A stretch of 64,000 bases of DNA, taken from assembly GCA_015099395.1 (NCBI GenBank), contig AP024096.1, positions 2,418,001 to 2,482,000 of the forward strand, given 5' to 3'. The notes under the pieces are model-generated. The model was not told where the DNA came from, did no database searches, and saw only the letters and a program-made list of their open reading frames with translations. Position 1 is the stretch's first letter. The number at the start of each line of letters is the position of its first letter. Both the position numbers and the translations under genes were made by a program. Positions 1-8,341 of the stretch are shown in pieces. Source of the stretch: Ktedonobacteria bacterium brp13. GTDB taxonomy: Bacteria > Chloroflexota > Ktedonobacteria > Ktedonobacterales > Ktedonobacteraceae.

Positions 1-442
1 AGAGAGACAATGGAAGCACACGGGTACCCAACATGGGGAATATTTCCTCAATAATTCGATGCCAAACAGGACCATGCGCTGCATCAGCATCGCCAAGCAC
101 AACGACATCAAACAGCCTGTAGAATGGCAGCGTACGATCAACACCGATCTGAACCTGGATATCGAATATACTCGCGATGCAGATGTCTGCATCTTGAGCA
201 TACTGCGGTGAGAACGTTACAGAGAACTGCTCGATGTGTGTCAACCCATCTGCGGGCTTCTGCTGCCAGCCTTTAAGCAACGTTGCTTTCAATTTTGGCG
301 GCACAATGACAAGGAGATGTCTGCACGGGGCAGAGCGTAGGAACTGTGCGAGAGAAATCATCATTGTTTCCATTGTTTTTTCTTCTTTCCTTGGAATAGG
401 GTAGGGATGAAGCAGCGTTCTTTCCACTGCCACGATGATCAT
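1..442 (-). CDS. SF2 helicase-like protein, N-terminal part (cut by window edge)
   Basis: An open minus-strand frame runs from an ATG at 442 off the left end of the window, giving 147 residues. It reads like the first half of a superfamily 2 helicase core: a hydrophobic strand ending in VIVPPKLKATLLKGW resembles motif Ia, ADICIASIFDIQVQ resembles the following strand, and FDVVVLGDADAAHGPVW sits where motif II (DEAH) is expected, with GDAD in place of DEAH. No Walker A is visible before it, so either the start lies in a truncated gene or this is a degenerate helicase-like domain. It lies 88 bp downstream of the primase-polymerase gene on the same strand, so a shared replication role is possible. 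The remainder is outside the window. Confidence 0.45.
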   Translation of the reverse strand, partial: MIIVAVERTLLHPYPIPRKEEKTMETMMISLAQFLRSAPCRHLLVIVPPKLKATLLKGWQQKPADGLTHIEQFSVTFSPQYAQDADICIASIFDIQVQIGVDRTLPFYRLFDVVVLGDADAAHGPVWHRIIEEIFPMLGTRVLPLSL

Positions 443-530
443 CCTCTACTGTGAGTGCGAACGACAAGGTGAGGGCAGAGATGTTGCTGTTCCATACTGC
501 CCCTGCTGATACAGAGCGTGTATCAGGACA

Positions 531-1565
531 TCAGGAACCGTAGTCAACAGATGTCGGGTCATGATCATTCCGTTCATCGACATATCCTTGTGCGACAAGG
601 GCTTTTGCTGCTTCCGAAAAATCCCCTCCATGTTCTAGAAAGGTGTAGGCAGCGAACTTGCTGATCCCGACACGGGGCTCAAAGATCGTTGAGGTTGAGA
701 AGACATACAAGAAATCGCTGCCTTCATAATTGGTGCTGGCACTAATCCCGCGATCTTTGCCAGGCCTGCGCCAGAAATCTTCATTCCCAATCGACGTAAC
801 CCTCGTCCACCCATGTGGTTCGAGTATCTCGGCCCAGGTGATTCGTTCATTAAAAACGTGACCTGGTAAACGCTCTCCGTGCTGGCCTTGATATTTTTTG
901 TATGACCGATTGGCATCTCTTGGATGCTGTTCTTCTTTCACAGGCATTTCATCAAGAGCGCGAGCAACCGATAAGAGGACCGCTCGATCTTCTTGCGCAA
1001 TAGTTTGAATCGTGGCAAGGTTGCCTGCCACGAGTTGATAGGGTTGCCCACTTGGATGCACGTGCCCACACGAAGGAGCTCCAATGCTATACCCTCCCTC
1101 CCCTCGCGTTTCAATTTTGCTGATGACCCATGGTGGCTCTTGGAGTGAACACTGAGCCAACTTCTTATTTCCTTCGATCAATGCGCACCGATAGTAAAGG
1201 TGAACTCCTTTCGGAGAAAATTCCTTATATCCTTGCTCGATTCTCTCTAAAAGCCAGATCAACCCTTCACGATGCATGTATGCAATGAACTCTTCATAGG
1301 CTGCATGCGAGTCAAAATCCAGCATTTCAAGACCGCCACTGACGGCACCAGTGACAAAGGCAATCCCACGCTGTTTCCCATAAAACCATGTTCTCGCCTC
1401 CTGCAGCGTTGGTACTCGTTGTTGAAACTCTTTCCAGCTTTGCAAGCCTGGACGCTTACTGCCATCAGCCTGGATCGGGACGAAACTGATACCCGCGCGT
1501 ATCGCGGCGAGGGCTGTTTGATAGACACTGAGCGTACGTATGGACCCAGGTGATGAAAGAGTCAT
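531..1565 (-). CDS. Bifunctional DNA primase/polymerase (prim-pol, AEP superfamily)
   Basis: A 344-residue protein whose first ~200 residues match the prim-pol N-terminal domain found in plasmid, phage and integrative-element replication proteins: a helix followed by GISFVPIQADGSKRPGLQSW, then GIAFVTGAVSGGLEMLDFD (the acidic metal-binding strand) and SPKGVHLYYRC with the conserved SP-G-H-Y pattern, then ETRGEGGYSIGAPS. The C-terminal half (WAEILEPHGWTRV... FWRRPGKDRGISAS) resembles the region that often follows prim-pol. The start at 1565 is preferred because AAAGGGG lies at the right distance. A GTG seven codons upstream sits almost on top of its AAGGAG. The domain synthesises primers, so this is probably the replication initiation gene of the element. 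The following gene on the strand is a helicase-like fragment. Confidence 0.8.
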   Translation of the reverse strand: MTLSSPGSIRTLSVYQTALAAIRAGISFVPIQADGSKRPGLQSWKEFQQRVPTLQEARTWFYGKQRGIAFVTGAVSGGLEMLDFDSHAAYEEFIAYMHREGLIWLLERIEQGYKEFSPKGVHLYYRCALIEGNKKLAQCSLQEPPWVISKIETRGEGGYSIGAPSCGHVHPSGQPYQLVAGNLATIQTIAQEDRAVLLSVARALDEMPVKEEQHPRDANRSYKKYQGQHGERLPGHVFNERITWAEILEPHGWTRVTSIGNEDFWRRPGKDRGISASTNYEGSDFLYVFSTSTIFEPRVGISKFAAYTFLEHGGDFSEAAKALVAQGYVDERNDHDPTSVDYGS

Positions 1566-1775
1566 CCCTGCCACCCCTTTCGCCACTCTCCTTCTTGGAG
1601 AATGAATGATCTCACACAGGCCACAACGCTCCCACGTTGACCAGTATGAGTCATCCCGAGCACCATAAAGAGATCAATGCGATGAGCAAAAGAAATCATG
1701 AATACCATCCTCCTCGTTTTTGTCGCTTGCATTGCTGAAAAACGATCTGAGTAGAGGGCGCTTCGATCATGAAAA

Positions 1776-2810
1776 TCATGAAGTGTGGACCGCGCTCTCA
1801 TGTGCCGTTAAAGGTTCCATACGTATCGTTTCCATCGCACTTACGTCGTTATGTTGGGGCAAGCGGACGACAATACATCCGATATTGTCTGCCCCACCGC
1901 CATCGTTGGCCATCTGCACAAATTGGTTTGCCAGAAGCGAAGCATTCGAACAAGAAGAGGACAGAACCTCTTCGATCTTCCGATCGCGGGTCATTTCCCA
2001 GAGCCCATCGCTACAAAGCAGCAGTGTTTCGTCTCCATACAAAGGAACAACAAAGGTATCGACATCAACCGAGGGGGTAACTCCTACAGCACGAGTAATC
2101 TGATTGCGCTGAGGATGCCTATAGATGTCTTCTTCTTGCAGGAAGCCATCAGCGAGCAGTTGAGCAACCAGAGAATGATCCTGTGTAATCTTCTTCAGAG
2201 CGTGAAGAGACTGATGATACAGGTAGGTGCGACTATCACCGACGTTCGCAACGTAGGCAACCTCACGAAAAAGAAGCACAGCCGTTGTGGTTGTGCCCAT
2301 ACGGCTTATTTGGGAGGTACTCATAGATCCTTGAGAGCAGGGAAATGCCAGGCTGTTTCCTGTCAACTGAGACTCCATCGATTGGTTTCGTGCGTAAATG
2401 GCACGATTGGCCTGGTGAATACTTTCAGACAGCGTAGACAGACAATTTGATGGAAAAGCATCGCCCACAAGAAAAGGAAAGACATAGTCCAACATGCTCT
2501 GGATCGCTATGTGTGCTGCCTCTTGGCCATTGGCATGACCACCCATTCCATCTGCAACGATAAAGAGTCCGAAGGCCTCTTGAGTAGCAGGCAATATCCC
2601 TTGCAATGCGAGAACACAGTCTTCATTCTCTCCACGAACACGCCCGCGATGCAAACCGATACTGACATCAAGAGGCAAAAGCATCGGAGAGGAGGCTTCC
2701 TTCTTTGCAATTTTGATGGCATACTCTACCAGAAATTGCGCATGTGGATATTGTTGATTGGCAAGTGCTACTTGGACATTTTGGAGAAACTGACCGATAT
2801 CGACTGACAT
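1776..2810 (-). CDS. PP2C-family Ser/Thr protein phosphatase
   Basis: A 344-residue cytosolic metal-dependent phosphatase. The family motifs appear in order: RGENEDC, VADGMGGHANGQEA (the metal-binding DGMGG), GTTTTAVLL, VANVGDSRTYLY, ITQDHSLVAQL, ITRAVG, LLLCSDGLWEM and GADNIGCIVV. A short helical extension (~45 residues) precedes the catalytic domain. The ATG at 2810 is preceded by AAGGA with a 7-nt gap. PP2C enzymes of this type reverse the action of Pkn-like Ser/Thr kinases; one such kinase lies at 33939-35510, but nothing in the sequence links the two directly. It is separated from the primase gene by 210 bp that show no gene. Confidence 0.92.
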   Translation of the reverse strand: MSVDIGQFLQNVQVALANQQYPHAQFLVEYAIKIAKKEASSPMLLPLDVSIGLHRGRVRGENEDCVLALQGILPATQEAFGLFIVADGMGGHANGQEAAHIAIQSMLDYVFPFLVGDAFPSNCLSTLSESIHQANRAIYARNQSMESQLTGNSLAFPCSQGSMSTSQISRMGTTTTAVLLFREVAYVANVGDSRTYLYHQSLHALKKITQDHSLVAQLLADGFLQEEDIYRHPQRNQITRAVGVTPSVDVDTFVVPLYGDETLLLCSDGLWEMTRDRKIEEVLSSSCSNASLLANQFVQMANDGGGADNIGCIVVRLPQHNDVSAMETIRMEPLTAHESAVHTS

Positions 2811-3812
2811 ATGTCTATCCTTCCTTCTCTACCTCCCGAAGGGAACACAGATGGGCATCAGTAAGACACACTCATCACCGTTCTGGAAAAGCACAAAAAG
2901 GCTCTCTACGACGCTTTTTTCTCAAAAACGAGCCCATTTTCCCGAAAAAAACGGGAATGCAGCTTATTCTAGATGGTACGTTGTATCACATCAACAGGCA
3001 CGCTATTCCAATGAGCGGTACCTCTCTGCTGACACTATCGCTGGATCACACAAAACCACGGATGACGAGCGAGACGCAAAAGACGCACATCACCCAAAAT
3101 ACGAGACGCTTTACTGATACAGCCTACCAAGTGTCTTCCACTACTTTTTGCTATCTCCATAATGCAACCTACAGAGTTATCGCCTACAGAGACCCTCTTT
3201 CCCACTTTCGATATACAAGGCACAATCTATGCATCTCTTCCCTAAAACATTCCCGACTACAGAGAATCCTCTTCCACTGCTATCGCCTACAAAAAACAAA
3301 ACAGTCTGTGCTGATCAATCAGGAGAGTTCGTTCATAGAAACTATGAATGCCCTACAATCCTCATTTCAGCCCATCAGCAATCTCACGCGTTCATGTTAG
3401 CTTGCTGATGCTTGTATAGTCGCTATCCTCTTTCAACAGGAGGGAAAACGACGATACGGGTGTGGCATTGCTGCCGGGTGCAGATTGTTCATCCGCTTTT
3501 CTTTTTTCTATTCACTTCAACTATACAAACACATCTCCTGGAGTAGGGAGGCAGCCGAGAGGGAGGGAGGGAGAGTCAGGGGGGAGGGAGGAGGAGGGAG
3601 AAGAAAAAAGTCGGGACACTTCCTCCGTTTACACAAACAATAGCCATTCTTTTTCTTGACGCTCACCGATCTTCCGCACGCCTACCAGGCTGTAAGAGAC
3701 CATTGCTCACGCTTCGGCAGATCTCGGTTTCGTCACACGTTTATCAAAACGCGGCGCATCTGAAAAGATTGCGGTATTCCCTTTCACTCGTGCTACATGC
3801 AGAAGAGGTATT
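2811..3812. other. Gene-poor intergenic stretch
   Basis: No convincing gene is visible on either strand. A 218-codon open frame (2744-3400, plus) has no family resemblance, no good ribosome site and overlaps the start of the phosphatase gene, so it is not called. The stretch holds a purine-rich tract at 3543-3610 (listed separately) and ends at the left arm of the long inverted repeat that frames the HEAT-repeat gene. Confidence 0.5.
3543..3610. repeat. Polypurine tract with GGGAGGGAGGG runs
   Basis: About 68 bases are almost entirely G and A, with repeated GGGAGGGAGGG and GGGGGGAGGGAGG blocks. Four or more runs of three G within this distance meet the simple pattern for a G-quadruplex. Similar tracts in the opposite orientation (C/T on the plus strand) occur near 10169, 11736, 25695 and 35717, each upstream of a plus-strand gene. 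Confidence 0.7.
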
Positions 3813-4149
3813 GGTAAATGACTCGAAAAGTAAGTCTTACACACTTTTGGTGATGGAAACGTCCTTCAAACGAGGCCAGAACAGTCGCGACAGAGAAACC
3901 AGGGAAATTGATAAGGAAAGTCATCTCTCAGCAGGCTAGACCTGGGTCGATACTCATCCAGCATCACCAAAGGTGTGTAAGACTCGAAGAGTGAGCAGCT
4001 TTTGCCCTGAAACATGAACATTTGACCCCAATCATAAGCATCGAGAGGAAAGTACCTGGGCAAACCGCTCCACAGGTGGGATATTGGCCTGGAATGTTGT
4101 AAATATCCCCTCCGACCAGATAGTATCCCCAAACCGAGCCTGAAAATGA
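3813..4149. repeat. Left arm of long inverted repeat around the HEAT gene
   Basis: Positions 3982-4149 are, as reverse complement, about 95% identical to 7033-7201; 3813-3830 match the last 18 bases of the right arm (7193-7210). The two parts of the left arm are pushed apart by a ~153-bp insertion (3832-3984), described separately. The arms point towards each other with the HEAT-repeat gene between them. No open frame is conserved in the arms. Confidence 0.85.
3832..3984. mobile_element. MITE-like insertion inside the left inverted-repeat arm
   Basis: The element has 23-bp terminal inverted repeats (3833-3855 and 3962-3984, one mismatch; AGTCTTACACAC at the left end). It interrupts the left arm exactly where the right arm is continuous, so the right arm serves as the empty site. 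Flanks CGAAAAGT (3824-3831) and CGAAGAGT (3985-3992) look like an 8-bp target duplication with one change. The ~105 bp between the ends holds no gene, so movement would need a transposase supplied elsewhere. Confidence 0.7.
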
Positions 4150-4246
4150 GATAATTAAATGAGGGAATTTTCACATAATTCATTAATTCACATGATGGTG
4201 TAGCGCATTTCAGGCTCTATGGCCTGACGAGTGAAAGGACTCATCA

Positions 4247-7030
4247 ATGCAGCACAACAAGGGCAGGAAAAAGGAAAACGAAGATGTGAAGGTGCTGATC
4301 GAGGCACTGAGAGATACAGATAACAGGGCGCGCCAACGACAGGCCGCAATGGCCTTGGGGCAGTTTGGGGATGTCCGTGCCGTGGAACCACTGATTGAGG
4401 CTCTTAGAGATAACTACAGCGGGATACGTGAACGAGCTGTTGTTGCTCTAGGACAGATTGGGGATGTTCGTGCCGTAGAACCACTGATTGCGTTGCTCAG
4501 TGATAACGATGGATGGGTGCGCAGACAGGTCGCAGTAGCTCTGGGACAGCTTCGGGATGTTCGTGCCATAAAGCCACTGATTGCGTTGCTCAGTGATAAC
4601 GAGAGCTGGGTACGCGAACAGGTTGTAATAGCCCTGGGAAAGCTTGGGTGGAAGCCGGCGAACGAGACACAATCTGCGTGGCTGGCAATTGCTCAGCAGA
4701 ATTGGGGCAGAATAGTCAGCCTGGGCTCGGCAACTGTAGAACCACTGATTGAAGCTCTACAAGGAAATGACAAGCAGATACGTGGACACGCAGCAATAGG
4801 TTTGGGACGGCTTGGGGATGTTCGTGCCGTAGAACCACTGATTGAAGCGCTCAGAGATAACGAGAGCGGGGTACGTGAGCAGGCTGCGGTAGCTTTGGGA
4901 AAGCTTGGAGATGGCCGGGCTGTAGAAGAGCTAATCGAAGCGCTCAGTGATAGGGATAGTGGAGTACGCAAGAAGGCAGTAGGAGCTCTGAGTCAGTTTG
5001 GGGATGTTCGTGCCGTAGAGCCACTGATTGAGTTGCTCAGTGATAACGATGGATGGGTGCGCGAGCAAGTTGTAATAGCCCTGGTACAGCTTGGGGATGT
5101 TCGTGCCGTAGAGCCACTGATTGAGTTGCTCAGTGATAACGATGGATGGGCACGCAGACAGGTCGCAGTAGCGCTGGGACAGCTTGGGGATGTTCGTGCC
5201 ATAGAGCCACTGATTGAGTTGCTCAGTGATAGGGATAGAGGGGTACGCGAACAGGTTGCGGTAGCCCTGGGAAAGCTTGGGTGGAAGCCGGCGAACGAGA
5301 CACAATCTGCGTGGTTGGCAATTGCTCAGCAGAATTGGGACAGAATAGTCAGCCTGGGCTCGGCAACTGTAGAACCACTGATTGAAGCTCTACAAGGAAA
5401 TGACAAGCAGATACGTGGACACGCAGCAATAGGTTTGGGAAAGCTTGGAGATGTTCGTGCTGTAGAGCCACTGATTGAAGCACTCAGAGATAACGAGAGC
5501 TGGGTACGCGAGCAGGTTGCAGTAGCTCTGGGAAAACTTGGGTGGAAGCCGGCGAATGAAACACAATCTGCGTGGATGGCAATTGCTCAGCAGGATTGGG
5601 ACAGAGTGGTCAACTTAGGCTCGGCAACTGTAGAACCATTGATTGAGGTGCTCAAGGACTACAATTCTGATGTACGCAAGTCTGCCGCTAGAATACTAGA
5701 GGAGATTGGTGATCCCCGAGGTATAGACGCGCTTCGCATGCTTAGATTGTCGGAGCGTTTATCATTTGTAGCTACACCCCTTCCTCCTAGATTCGTTGCG
5801 TCTGGTCCTCCTCCTCCTAGATTCGTTGCGTCTGGTCCTCCTCCTCCTAACTTTGCTCCTGCTCCTCCTTCTACCTTTGTCATGGGGAAATGGCAAGGAG
5901 GTATTATTGCAATATCAGTGCTTTTCCTGATGATTTCCGTAGTTGCTACGTTCGTTGTGAAGATGACGAGAACTGAGCATTTACCGCCTACTGCTGGTCC
6001 GTGGAATGTACTTCTGTTTGTCTGTCAGATGATACTGTTAACGATCACTGTATGCTTTACGCCCACATGTGTGTCGTTACTCTTGCGTCGAAGCGGGCGT
6101 ATCGTTTCTTTGCTGACGGAGAGTGTTGCCTATATCGTCATCTTCTTGGGTTTTGCGCTCTGGCTCTTTGGTACGAGCGCGCTCGGGAGTTGGCTTTTCT
6201 ACGCAGCAGCCCTGGTTCCCTTGATTGAGATTGGTAGCCACTACATTGAGTGGTATAAGGAGAACACCCTCAAGCGTATCAGGCGTGCAGCCTCTTATAC
6301 GTCTATTGAGGTCGATGTCAAAGCGCTTGAGAAGATGACTCGGGATGAAGTGGTCTTATATATCTCTGTTCCTGTTGGACTTGCTCTTGGCACAGTAGCA
6401 GGTCTGATTCTCCGTCAGACGACGGTGCAAATTATCGCGCTTTGTCTTCAAATCGTTCTGCTTTTCGCTTCCTTCATCCTTTTATATTTTCTCTTTGTGA
6501 GCTTTCTGCGTATGGCAGATCCTCTATTCAAAACGACTCCCAAATTATTGCCAGCGTTAACGAAACCGAAGCAGAAGGGCAAGAGGAAGGCAAAAGCCTC
6601 GCAGGTCTCACAAGAGATTGTAGATCAACAATATATTGATGTCGCAAGCGATGTTAGCGGGTTACGTATGGTGTATAAGTATGATGCACTCCATAATACC
6701 ATCGTGCTGGTCGCCTGTATTCTCATCGTAATCAAGATTTGGTTGTTCCCGATCGATACAAAATGGCTGATTGCAAGTTTTCTGTTTGCGACGTTAGTGT
6801 GTAGTGAAATTCCGTATGCGATTGGTCAATACCTGCTTCACACGAGAATCCTGGAAGAGTATACAGGAGCAAGGTATGTTGAAATGACAAAAAAACTTCA
6901 GGATTACGCCCCAATATTTCCTCCTAAGGCGTTTTTAGGGGCATTGTTGACCACGAGCGTAGCGGGAGGTATTCTCGATGCACTGCTCAGCCAGATGGTG
7001 CAGGATGCCATTGCAACACTAATCAAGTGA
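4247..7030 (+). CDS. EZ-HEAT repeat protein with C-terminal membrane domain
   Basis: A 927-residue protein. Residues ~10-490 are tandem EZ-HEAT (PBS-lyase HEAT-like) repeats of about 31 residues with the pattern DVRAVEPLIELLSDND-WVREQV-ALGQLG, a solenoid normally used for protein binding. Residues ~505-545 are a proline-rich linker (PPPPRFVASG twice). Residues ~548-927 contain about seven hydrophobic segments, for example GIIAISVLFLMISVVATFVV and IIALCLQIVLLFASFILLYF, so the protein is likely anchored in the cytoplasmic membrane with a cytosolic solenoid. AAAGGA lies just before the ATG at 4247. Two blocks of ~178 bp inside the solenoid are nearly identical, a sign of recent internal duplication. 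The gene stands alone between inverted repeats; its function is not known. Confidence 0.85.
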   Translation: MQHNKGRKKENEDVKVLIEALRDTDNRARQRQAAMALGQFGDVRAVEPLIEALRDNYSGIRERAVVALGQIGDVRAVEPLIALLSDNDGWVRRQVAVALGQLRDVRAIKPLIALLSDNESWVREQVVIALGKLGWKPANETQSAWLAIAQQNWGRIVSLGSATVEPLIEALQGNDKQIRGHAAIGLGRLGDVRAVEPLIEALRDNESGVREQAAVALGKLGDGRAVEELIEALSDRDSGVRKKAVGALSQFGDVRAVEPLIELLSDNDGWVREQVVIALVQLGDVRAVEPLIELLSDNDGWARRQVAVALGQLGDVRAIEPLIELLSDRDRGVREQVAVALGKLGWKPANETQSAWLAIAQQNWDRIVSLGSATVEPLIEALQGNDKQIRGHAAIGLGKLGDVRAVEPLIEALRDNESWVREQVAVALGKLGWKPANETQSAWMAIAQQDWDRVVNLGSATVEPLIEVLKDYNSDVRKSAARILEEIGDPRGIDALRMLRLSERLSFVATPLPPRFVASGPPPPRFVASGPPPPNFAPAPPSTFVMGKWQGGIIAISVLFLMISVVATFVVKMTRTEHLPPTAGPWNVLLFVCQMILLTITVCFTPTCVSLLLRRSGRIVSLLTESVAYIVIFLGFALWLFGTSALGSWLFYAAALVPLIEIGSHYIEWYKENTLKRIRRAASYTSIEVDVKALEKMTRDEVVLYISVPVGLALGTVAGLILRQTTVQIIALCLQIVLLFASFILLYFLFVSFLRMADPLFKTTPKLLPALTKPKQKGKRKAKASQVSQEIVDQQYIDVASDVSGLRMVYKYDALHNTIVLVACILIVIKIWLFPIDTKWLIASFLFATLVCSEIPYAIGQYLLHTRILEEYTGARYVEMTKKLQDYAPIFPPKAFLGALLTTSVAGGILDALLSQMVQDAIATLIK
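4630..4807 (+). repeat. Internal direct repeat of HEAT gene, copy 1
   Basis: This ~178-bp block differs from 5262-5439 by only a few bases. It encodes LGKLGWKPANETQSAWLAIA, a non-canonical repeat unit, followed by a standard HEAT unit. A shorter third copy of the first part lies at ~5529-5640. Confidence 0.8.
5262..5439 (+). repeat. Internal direct repeat of HEAT gene, copy 2
   Basis: Partner of 4630-4807. The near identity at the DNA level, including synonymous positions, points to recent unequal exchange and not to selection on protein alone. Confidence 0.8.
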
Positions 7031-7032
7031 CG

Positions 7033-7210
7033 TCATTTTCAGGCTCGGTTTGGGGATACTATCTGGTCGGAGGGGTTTATTTACAACATTCCAGGCCAAT
7101 ATCCTACCTGTGGAGCGGTTTGCCCAGGTACTTTCCTCTCGATGCTTATGATTGGAGTCAAATGTTCATGTTTCAGGGCAACAGCTGCTCAACTTTTCGA
7201 GTCATTTACC
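7033..7210. repeat. Right arm of long inverted repeat around the HEAT gene
   Basis: Begins 3 bp after the HEAT gene stop codon and is continuous where the left arm is interrupted. It contains a GCCAATATCC-type segment also seen in the left arm. The arm has no open frame of its own; the ORF-like stretch through it is not conserved between the arms. Confidence 0.85.
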
Positions 7211-7475
7211 AGGTATTCCTGCCCAGGTGGTAATTAAGGGAAGAGCAAGCAGGCTTTAGGGCCAAGAGTGAGCAATCGGCGCGAAGCATGAGCAATGGTG
7301 ATTCGTCGCTTGGAAAAATCGCTCCAGAGGCAGGCTGCGGTGTTCAGAAGGTATAAATTCGCAGCAGCATCAGAAAAACTCGTCTCTCTCGCTGTGGCCA
7401 AAAAGCTCTTCAGCGAATATAATACAAAGCACAACCGAGAAGCGCTCGCACACATTCAGTGAAGGGATGACCATT

Positions 7476-8006
7476 ATGCGCAGGAAGGCTCTTGCAATCC
7501 TTACGCTCATCGGCCTGGGATTATTCCTTGTAGGCATTGGAACCATTGCAGTGGAGACATCTGTAAACGTAATATACTGCTCTTGGCCCAACTGTCCCCT
7601 ACCAAGTATCCCAAGTACCCCACCAACCTGGCAGATCGTTGTTTCCATTATTGGGGAGGTGTCGATATTAGCCGCAGGCGTGTTACAGATCATTGCTTGG
7701 ATTGGAGCGATGACCAAGCAAGCGAAGCGGCAGCAGTGGACTTGGTTTGTGTGTACCTTCCTTTTCAGTCCGATCTGCCTATGGATCTATCTCCTTGCCG
7801 TACCAGAGGCTCTGGAGTTGGTCTACATACAGCCAGAACAGCCCGTCTACCGGCCCTACACGCAGGGCTATGGCGTACCACAACCTGTTCACGAGCAACC
7901 TGAAGTCTATCAGGAAGGTGGGCAGCAGTATCAGTATCAGTATCTGGAACAACAACAGCATCAACGGCAATATGAAGATCCAATGGCTATGTATCCACAA
8001 GATTAA
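7476..8006 (+). CDS. Small membrane protein with Gln/Tyr-rich tail
   Basis: A 176-residue protein of unknown function. Three hydrophobic segments are visible: LAILTLIGLGLFLVGIGTIA near the N terminus, IVVSIIGEVSILAAGVLQIIAW and FVCTFLFSPICLWIYLLAV. After the third segment comes a ~70-residue tail rich in Q, Y and P, including runs such as QQYQYQYLEQQQHQRQYE, probably disordered. The ATG at 7476 has GAAGGG nine bases upstream; an ATG three codons earlier (7467) lies too close to it. The gene stands alone between the HEAT cassette and the convergent IF-3-like gene. Confidence 0.65.
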   Translation: MRRKALAILTLIGLGLFLVGIGTIAVETSVNVIYCSWPNCPLPSIPSTPPTWQIVVSIIGEVSILAAGVLQIIAWIGAMTKQAKRQQWTWFVCTFLFSPICLWIYLLAVPEALELVYIQPEQPVYRPYTQGYGVPQPVHEQPEVYQEGGQQYQYQYLEQQQHQRQYEDPMAMYPQD

Positions 8007-8053
8007 GACATATTGTTACCGACCTCAAATCTAAACTCGGTTTGCCTCATAGC

Positions 8054-8311
8054 TCACTCCCCCTGTGTCGCTCGCTTGAGTTCGTCTTGATATCGCCCAT
8101 AATCCATCAGCTTACAGATGGGTGGCAGAAAATTGGGTCCTACCTCGACCAAGTCAAGCTCCCTCTCGCGAGCGATCTCAAGCGCCTGGACCGGTGACAT
8201 CACTCCTACCATCTCGCCGTTTTCATCGATCAAGCGTAGCTCACCTGCCTGAATACGCTCGTTTACTCGCATCTCATGTGGATAGTCCTTCTCTCCAAAA
8301 TGCTTGTAAAT
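8054..8311 (-). CDS. Stand-alone IF-3 N-terminal domain protein (apparent AUU start)
   Basis: From MRVNERIQAGELRLIDENG through LDLVEVGPNFLPPICKLMDY to GRYQDELKR the sequence follows the N-terminal domain of translation initiation factor IF-3 almost residue for residue, then stops; the C-terminal domain, which carries most of IF-3's 30S-binding and anti-association activity, is absent here and elsewhere in the window. The reading frame is open up to an ATG at 8341, but that ATG has no proper ribosome site. Instead GAGGAGG (8319-8325) lies 7 nt before an in-frame ATT at 8309-8311. An AUU start is the classical autoregulatory signature of infC. With this start the protein has 86 residues. It could compete with, or tune, host IF-3; that is inference. 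Confidence 0.8.
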   Translation of the reverse strand: MYKHFGEKDYPHEMRVNERIQAGELRLIDENGEMVGVMSPVQALEIARERELDLVEVGPNFLPPICKLMDYGRYQDELKRATQGE

Positions 8312-8314
8312 AGA

Positions 8315-8325
8315 CGTTCCTCCTC
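8315..8325 (-). promoter_or_regulatory. Ribosome binding site deciding an ATT start
   Basis: GAGGAGG on the minus strand at 8319-8325 is the strongest Shine-Dalgarno sequence near this gene. Its only well-spaced in-frame partner is the ATT at 8309-8311 (7 nt). No ATG, GTG or TTG in frame sits within 5-12 nt of it. Confidence 0.65.
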
Positions 8326-8341
8326 TTGTGTTCAAGTTCAT

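Noticed and set aside
1851..2450. A 199-codon plus-strand open frame
   Set aside because: Exact antisense of the PP2C gene, whose motifs are unmistakable.
2744..3400. A 218-codon plus-strand open frame
   Set aside because: It overlaps the phosphatase start on the other strand, lacks a ribosome site and shows no domain-like pattern.
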